Made by a program: the position numbers and the translations under genes. A DNA stretch of 9,720 nt from Pseudaestuariivita sp. (GTDB lineage Bacteria > Pseudomonadota > Alphaproteobacteria > Rhodobacterales > Rhodobacteraceae), in assembly GCA_020629995.1 (NCBI GenBank), contig JAHDCH010000085.1, positions 1 to 9,720 on the forward strand, in the 5' to 3' direction. Numbering within the stretch: the first letter of the stretch is position 1; each line of letters begins with the position of its first letter. This document shows, in pieces, positions 6,192 through 9,720 of this stretch. The notes under the pieces were generated by a model. That model did not search any database. It worked only from the letters and a program-made list of their open reading frames with translations, and was not told the DNA's origin.

Positions 6192-7925
6192 TTACTGGTT
6201 CCAGCGGGCGACAAGGTCGTCGTAGTTGACCGTCTCGCCTTGCGGCTTTTCGTTCTCCAGCTTGGCCTTGGCGCCGCCTTTGCCAAGCCATTCGGACGCG
6301 TCCTTGGGCTCGTTCAGGCGCGGGCCGCAGCCGCCATAGACGTTGGCGCCTTCATCGGCGGCCTGCATCCGGGCCATGGTGATGTCCATCTCCTCGGCCA
6401 GGCGGTCCATTGCTTCCTGCGGGGTAAAGGCGCCCGAGTTCACGTCACCGATCTGCTGCCACCAGATTTGCGCCAGCTTGGGATAGTCGGGCACGTTGAT
6501 GCCGGTCGGCGACCATGCCACCCGGTCGGGCGAGCGGTAGAACTCGACCAGACCGCCCAGTTTGGGCGCGCGTTCGGTAAAGCTTTCGTGGTTGACCGAG
6601 CTGTCGCGGATGAAGGTCAGACCCACGTGGGATTTCTTCACATCGACAGTTTTGGAGGTGACGAACTGGGCATAGAGCCAAGCCGCCTGCGCGCGATCCG
6701 ACGGTGTGGATTTCAGGAAGGTCCACGACCCCACGTCCTGATAGCCGACCTTCTGGCCTTTTTCCCAGTAGGGGCCGTGCGGCGAGGGGGCCATCCGCCA
6801 CAGCGGGTTGCCTTCGTCATCCACGGTGTTGTTGCCTTCCGACTTGGGTTTCACCATGTCAGCGGTAAAGGCGGTGTACCAGAAGATCTGCTGGGCCACG
6901 TTGCCCTGGCTCAGCGCCGGCAGCGATTGGTAAAAGTCGAACGACGCCGCACCCGGAGGCGCGTAGTTGCGCAGCCATTCGTCCCACTTGCGGATCGCGT
7001 ACACAGCCGCCGGGCCGTTGGCCGCCCCGCCGCGCGACACGGATGCGCCGGCCGGGTTGCACGAACCGGCTTCCATGCGGATGCCCCATTCGTCGATCGG
7101 CACGCCATTGGGCTCGCCCACCGACCCCGCGCCGGCCATCGACAGCCAGGCGTCGGTCATGCGCCAGCCAAGGTCGGGCGCGCGTTTGCCGTAATCCATG
7201 TGGCCATAGATCGCGACCCCGTCGATTTCCTTGACGTCGTTCGAGAAGAACTCGGCGATGTCCTCGTACGCGGACCAGTTGACCGGAACGCCCAGATCAT
7301 AGCCGTATTTGGCCTTGAACGCGGCCTGAAGGTCTTCGCGGTCGAACCAGTCCTTGCGGAACCAGTAGAGGTTCGCAAACTGCTGGTCGGGCAGCTGGTA
7401 AAGATTGCCATCGGGGCCGGTGGTGAACTGGATCCCCATGAAGTCATCCAGATCCAGCGTCGGCGAGGTGGTCGCCGCCCAGTCACCCGCCATCTGTTCG
7501 GTCAGGTTGTAGGCCAGTTGCAGGCGCGAGTGCGTGCCGATCAGGTCGCTGTCGTTGACATAGCCGTCATACAGGTTCCGCTGCGTCTGCATCTGCGTCT
7601 GTACAGCCTGAACGACCTCGCCTTCGCCCAGGATCTGGTGGTTGACCTTGATGCCGGTGATCTCTTCGAACGCCTTGGTCAGCACTTCGGATTCATAACC
7701 GTGCGTCGGGATGCCTTCGGAAAGGACGTTGATCTCCATGCCCGAATAGGGCGCTGCGGCGTTGATGAACCATTGCATCTCGGCCATCTGCTCGTCCTTG
7801 GACAGCGTGGATGGCTGGAATTCCTGGTCAATCCATTTCTGGGCTGCGGCCTCGTCGGCAAAAGCAGTCCCGGACCCCGCGATGACGGCCACAGCCGCAG
7901 TCGCGGAGAGCAGATACTTGCGCAT
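6192..7925 (-). CDS. glpV: Periplasmic solute-binding protein of a glycerol-type ABC transporter
   Basis: This 577-residue secreted binding protein should deliver glycerol or a related polyol to the GlpPQST complex. Residues 1-23 form a Sec signal peptide: KY, a hydrophobic core, then a likely cut after AFA before DEA. At 577 residues it is longer than the 400-450 usual for sugar binding proteins but normal for the GlpV family. Family-like stretches include GEGEVVQAVQTQMQTQRNLYDG (first part at 101-117), WRMTDAWLSMAG (254-265) and the C-terminal CGPRLNEPKDASEWL (533-547). C289 and C533 are the only cysteines of the mature chain and could form a disulfide. The ATG at 7925 has a strong GGGAGGAG ribosome site, unlike the ATG 16 codons upstream, which would put the signal peptide in the interior. 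It is first in its operon and followed by a stem-loop. Glycerol specificity comes from the rhizobial GlpSTPQUV system, not from visible binding residues. Confidence 0.93.
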   Translation of the reverse strand: MRKYLLSATAAVAVIAGSGTAFADEAAAQKWIDQEFQPSTLSKDEQMAEMQWFINAAAPYSGMEINVLSEGIPTHGYESEVLTKAFEEITGIKVNHQILGEGEVVQAVQTQMQTQRNLYDGYVNDSDLIGTHSRLQLAYNLTEQMAGDWAATTSPTLDLDDFMGIQFTTGPDGNLYQLPDQQFANLYWFRKDWFDREDLQAAFKAKYGYDLGVPVNWSAYEDIAEFFSNDVKEIDGVAIYGHMDYGKRAPDLGWRMTDAWLSMAGAGSVGEPNGVPIDEWGIRMEAGSCNPAGASVSRGGAANGPAAVYAIRKWDEWLRNYAPPGAASFDFYQSLPALSQGNVAQQIFWYTAFTADMVKPKSEGNNTVDDEGNPLWRMAPSPHGPYWEKGQKVGYQDVGSWTFLKSTPSDRAQAAWLYAQFVTSKTVDVKKSHVGLTFIRDSSVNHESFTERAPKLGGLVEFYRSPDRVAWSPTGINVPDYPKLAQIWWQQIGDVNSGAFTPQEAMDRLAEEMDITMARMQAADEGANVYGGCGPRLNEPKDASEWLGKGGAKAKLENEKPQGETVNYDDLVARWNQ

Positions 7926-8076
7926 CTTGTCTCCTCCCAAATGTGTGTAAGCTGAACTTTGCCAGCTGCCCAAATTCGTAGCTTTGCGCCTGCGGACAAG
8001 TCAACTAATTTATTAGTAGTAAATTTCGGAGGGCGCGTGAGGGCGTTCGAAGGTTTTCGTAAGTATCGGAAATATA
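7926..8076 (-). promoter_or_regulatory. glp operon promoter and leader region
   Basis: This 151-base gap precedes glpV. On the minus strand a sigma70-like pair is visible: -35 TTGACT (7999-8004), 18 bases, then a weak -10 TACGAA (7975-7980), giving a leader of about 40-45 bases before a strong ribosome site. An AT-rich palindrome abuts the -35 box. The distal end holds an AT-rich 16-base inverted repeat (8070-8085) that spans the stop codon of the upstream gene and is too weak to call a terminator. The region is clearly more AT-rich than its surroundings. Confidence 0.5.
8004..8017. promoter_or_regulatory. Candidate operator palindrome at the glp promoter
   Basis: ACTAAT-TT-ATTAGT is a perfect 6+6 inverted repeat that shares one base with the putative -35 box. 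A second, overlapping repeat (AATTTA at 8007-8012 and TAAATT at 8020-8025, 7-base spacer) extends it. The position suits a repressor or an upstream activator. The cognate regulator is not encoded in this window; a GlpR-like (DeoR family) regulator would be the first guess for a glycerol operon, but the sequence does not resemble the E. coli GlpR site. Confidence 0.45.
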
Positions 8077-9705
8077 TTAATATTTGCGATCATCTCTCGG
8101 CGGCCAGGTGTATCCAAACTGGCGTGCCTCGGGTGCGCAGATGTCCCAGATCGCATCGCAGGCGGGGTCGCCGGATTCGAATTTCCACCGCCGTTCAGGG
8201 TCAATTTCGATGGGCGATGCGTCCGGTTTCGGCGCGCTGGCAAGGAACTGCGCAACGTCATGGATCACCGACGCGGGGTTGGCGCAGATCGATTCGTAGG
8301 TCACCACATGCACCCGGTCGCGCGGCAGATCGTCCATCGCCTTGCGGAACAGGCGCACCTGGTACCACCAGGACAAGGCGCTCAGCACGTGCTGCGGCTC
8401 TTGCTCCAGCGATGTCTTGCGGCCGCTCAAGCGGTGCGCGGCGGTCAGCGTGGCAAGGCCCACAGGATGGTTCAGCCGGGCGGTGACATGGGGGCGGCGC
8501 ATGCAGGTGTCCACGGGGTGGCGGATCAGGTAGAGCCAGCGCGCGCGCGGAAAGGCGGCCAGAACCTCGGGCACGATCAGCGAGGTTTCCGGCAGCTTCC
8601 ACCCCCACAGCGCCGCGCTGCCTTTGGGCGCGATCCCAAGGATGCCGCGCGCCCGGGCCCGCAGGTCACGGCGCCACGCGTCGGGCGCGCGCGCGGCCTG
8701 GTCAGGCGCGGTCTTGAGCGCCATTTCATAGATCAGATCGACCCATTCAAGGCTGTCATTCGACGGGTTCAGCTGATTGCCCAGAAAGATGCCGAACCGG
8801 TCCAGCACCGCGGACAACAGTCGCGTTCCCGAGCCACCGCGCCCGAATGCGATGACCGGAGCATCAACCAGAGCGGGGTTCTGATTTTGGCTGTATCGGA
8901 TCGGCGGGGTGGCCGGAGGGCAGGGTGCGGCGCGCTGCATCACGGCTTCGGCTTCGGCGGTGCTCAGCCGGCGGCGCCAGGCCCCGACAGCCAGAGTATC
9001 CACGGGCCGCATCCGCATCCCGAACCCGGGTGCCTGACCATACAGAACACGGCTGTGGCGCGTTAGATTGACGTCAGGTTCAAGCCCGGCAAAGTCCAGC
9101 ATGGCGCGCGCAGCGTCGGCGGGCGCGCTGACGCTTTGCTCGTAGGACAGGCGCAGCAGAGGAATGTCATGCGCTGTGAAACTGCCCGCGGCATCTTCGG
9201 CCGCGCGCCACAGGGCGGCGCTCTGAACATGGCGCGGGGCACCTGGATCCAGCCCCGGAAGCTCGGTGCCGCGATGCTTTTGATGCGCCGCCCGGGCTGT
9301 TTCGATCACCGGAACATGCGCCACCTTGTCGATCGAGGCCGCCACGTCGCGGGGATCGCGCGTCATCCAGATCACGCGCAGATCGGTCCGGGCAAGGCGC
9401 GGCGCGCTCCATGCCGCCTCCGGAGACCGGATAACGACACATTGGATGTGGGATGGCAGGGGATCGCCCTCGGCCCCGGTACGCACGGCACGGTCAAAGT
9501 ATTTGCGCGCCGTGATCTTGAGTGACGCGGTCAGAATGGCTTCGGCCTTGTCCGGATCGGGGCTGCACAAAGCCTCGAGCAGGCGCGTGGCCTGGCCCGG
9601 CTCATCGATCAGAAAGGCGTGTGCATGCGCGCCCAGCATATTCGCCATCGCCGCAGCCCCGCTGCGCGGGCATCCGGTCACCAGGATATACCGCCTTTTT
9701 GCCAC
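8077..9705 (-). CDS. Tandem two-domain sulfotransferase-like protein
   Basis: This 542-residue protein contains two sulfotransferase-type P-loop folds. The first (about 1-265) has a PAPS 5'-phosphosulfate loop at 10-18 (TGCPRSGAA) and a 3'-phosphate motif RDPRDVAAS at 116-124. It ends in the GAWRRRLS element (241-248) typical of a domain end. The second (about 282-542) has FGRGGSGTR at 287-295 and RHPVDTCMR at 395-403. The first loop has alanines where the consensus has T/S after the glycine, and the second 3'-phosphate motif ends in R instead of the usual S, so either site may bind PAPS weakly. No signal peptide is visible, so it is likely cytosolic. The start is GTG, with GGAG 11 bases upstream at the window edge; an in-frame start outside cannot be excluded. 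The substrate is unknown. It precedes the glp promoter on the same strand without an evident terminator. Confidence 0.82.
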   Translation of the reverse strand: MAKRRYILVTGCPRSGAAAMANMLGAHAHAFLIDEPGQATRLLEALCSPDPDKAEAILTASLKITARKYFDRAVRTGAEGDPLPSHIQCVVIRSPEAAWSAPRLARTDLRVIWMTRDPRDVAASIDKVAHVPVIETARAAHQKHRGTELPGLDPGAPRHVQSAALWRAAEDAAGSFTAHDIPLLRLSYEQSVSAPADAARAMLDFAGLEPDVNLTRHSRVLYGQAPGFGMRMRPVDTLAVGAWRRRLSTAEAEAVMQRAAPCPPATPPIRYSQNQNPALVDAPVIAFGRGGSGTRLLSAVLDRFGIFLGNQLNPSNDSLEWVDLIYEMALKTAPDQAARAPDAWRRDLRARARGILGIAPKGSAALWGWKLPETSLIVPEVLAAFPRARWLYLIRHPVDTCMRRPHVTARLNHPVGLATLTAAHRLSGRKTSLEQEPQHVLSALSWWYQVRLFRKAMDDLPRDRVHVVTYESICANPASVIHDVAQFLASAPKPDASPIEIDPERRWKFESGDPACDAIWDICAPEARQFGYTWPPRDDRKY

Positions 9706-9720
9706 GTGTCCTGATGCTCC

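Noticed and set aside
5015..6229. A 404-codon plus-strand frame opposite glpS
   Set aside because: It is antisense to an ATPase with all motifs in order, and its translation shows no domain and is rich in R, G, Q and H.
6090..7955. A 621-codon open frame on the plus strand opposite glpV
   Set aside because: It runs antisense to a well-supported secreted binding protein, its product is rich in R, V, H and G with no recognisable domain, and such shadows are expected from GC-rich third positions.
8070..8085. AT-rich inverted repeat (AAATAT-ATTA-ATATTT) as terminator of the sulfotransferase gene
   Set aside because: The stem has only A-T pairs, overlaps the stop codon and has no T-tract beyond it, so it would be too weak as an intrinsic terminator.
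8077..9705. Kinase or other P-loop ATPase identity for the right-hand gene
   Set aside because: The loop is of the GxPRSG type without the GKS/T of Walker A, and the RDPRD/RHPVD motifs fit sulfotransferases.

Overview
This is a GC-rich window in which every protein gene lies on the minus strand. The gene content and codon style suggest an alphaproteobacterium, most likely a marine Rhodobacterales (Roseobacter-group) member. That is inferred from the gene set: a six-gene transporter of the rhizobial GlpSTPQUV type, GC-rich third positions and abundant long antisense shadow frames. No ribosomal RNA or other firm taxonomic marker is present.

Layout from left to right: positions 1-55 are the 3' end of a plus-strand tRNA-Arg(CCG). 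Convergent with it is a two-gene unit, transcribed leftward, of a BlaI/MecI-type repressor (1208-1606) and an M56 (BlaR1-like) membrane metalloprotease (76-1221) that overlap by 14 bases. Next comes a complete leftward ABC-transporter operon spanning 1685-7925. In transcription order it is glpV (periplasmic binding protein), glpS and glpT (two ATPases), glpP and glpQ (two permeases) and glpU (small DUF2160 membrane protein). Its promoter/leader region lies at 7926-8076. The right end (8077-9705) is a large protein built of two sulfotransferase-like domains in tandem, with a GTG start.

How the genes work together: GlpV should capture glycerol (or a close polyol) in the periplasm, GlpP/GlpQ form the channel, GlpS/GlpT power it, and GlpU is an accessory membrane component. 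glpS-glpT and glpQ-glpU are translationally coupled through TGATG stop-start overlaps. The other three junctions (glpV-glpS, glpT-glpP, glpP-glpQ) each carry an RNA-capable inverted repeat, so the operon reads as V | ST | P | QU, probably for unequal expression of the subunits. The repressor-protease pair looks like an antibiotic-sensing type regulatory module, but no beta-lactamase lies beside it here.

Most notable points: the two ATPases carry complementary active-site defects that predict one intact and one degenerate ATP site; there is a perfect 28-base palindrome between glpT and glpP; competing hairpins follow glpV; an AT-rich palindrome abuts the putative glp promoter; and the tandem sulfotransferase has altered PAPS-binding loops. 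I see no mobile element, CRISPR array, phage or defence system, and nothing I can defend as a wholly new system.
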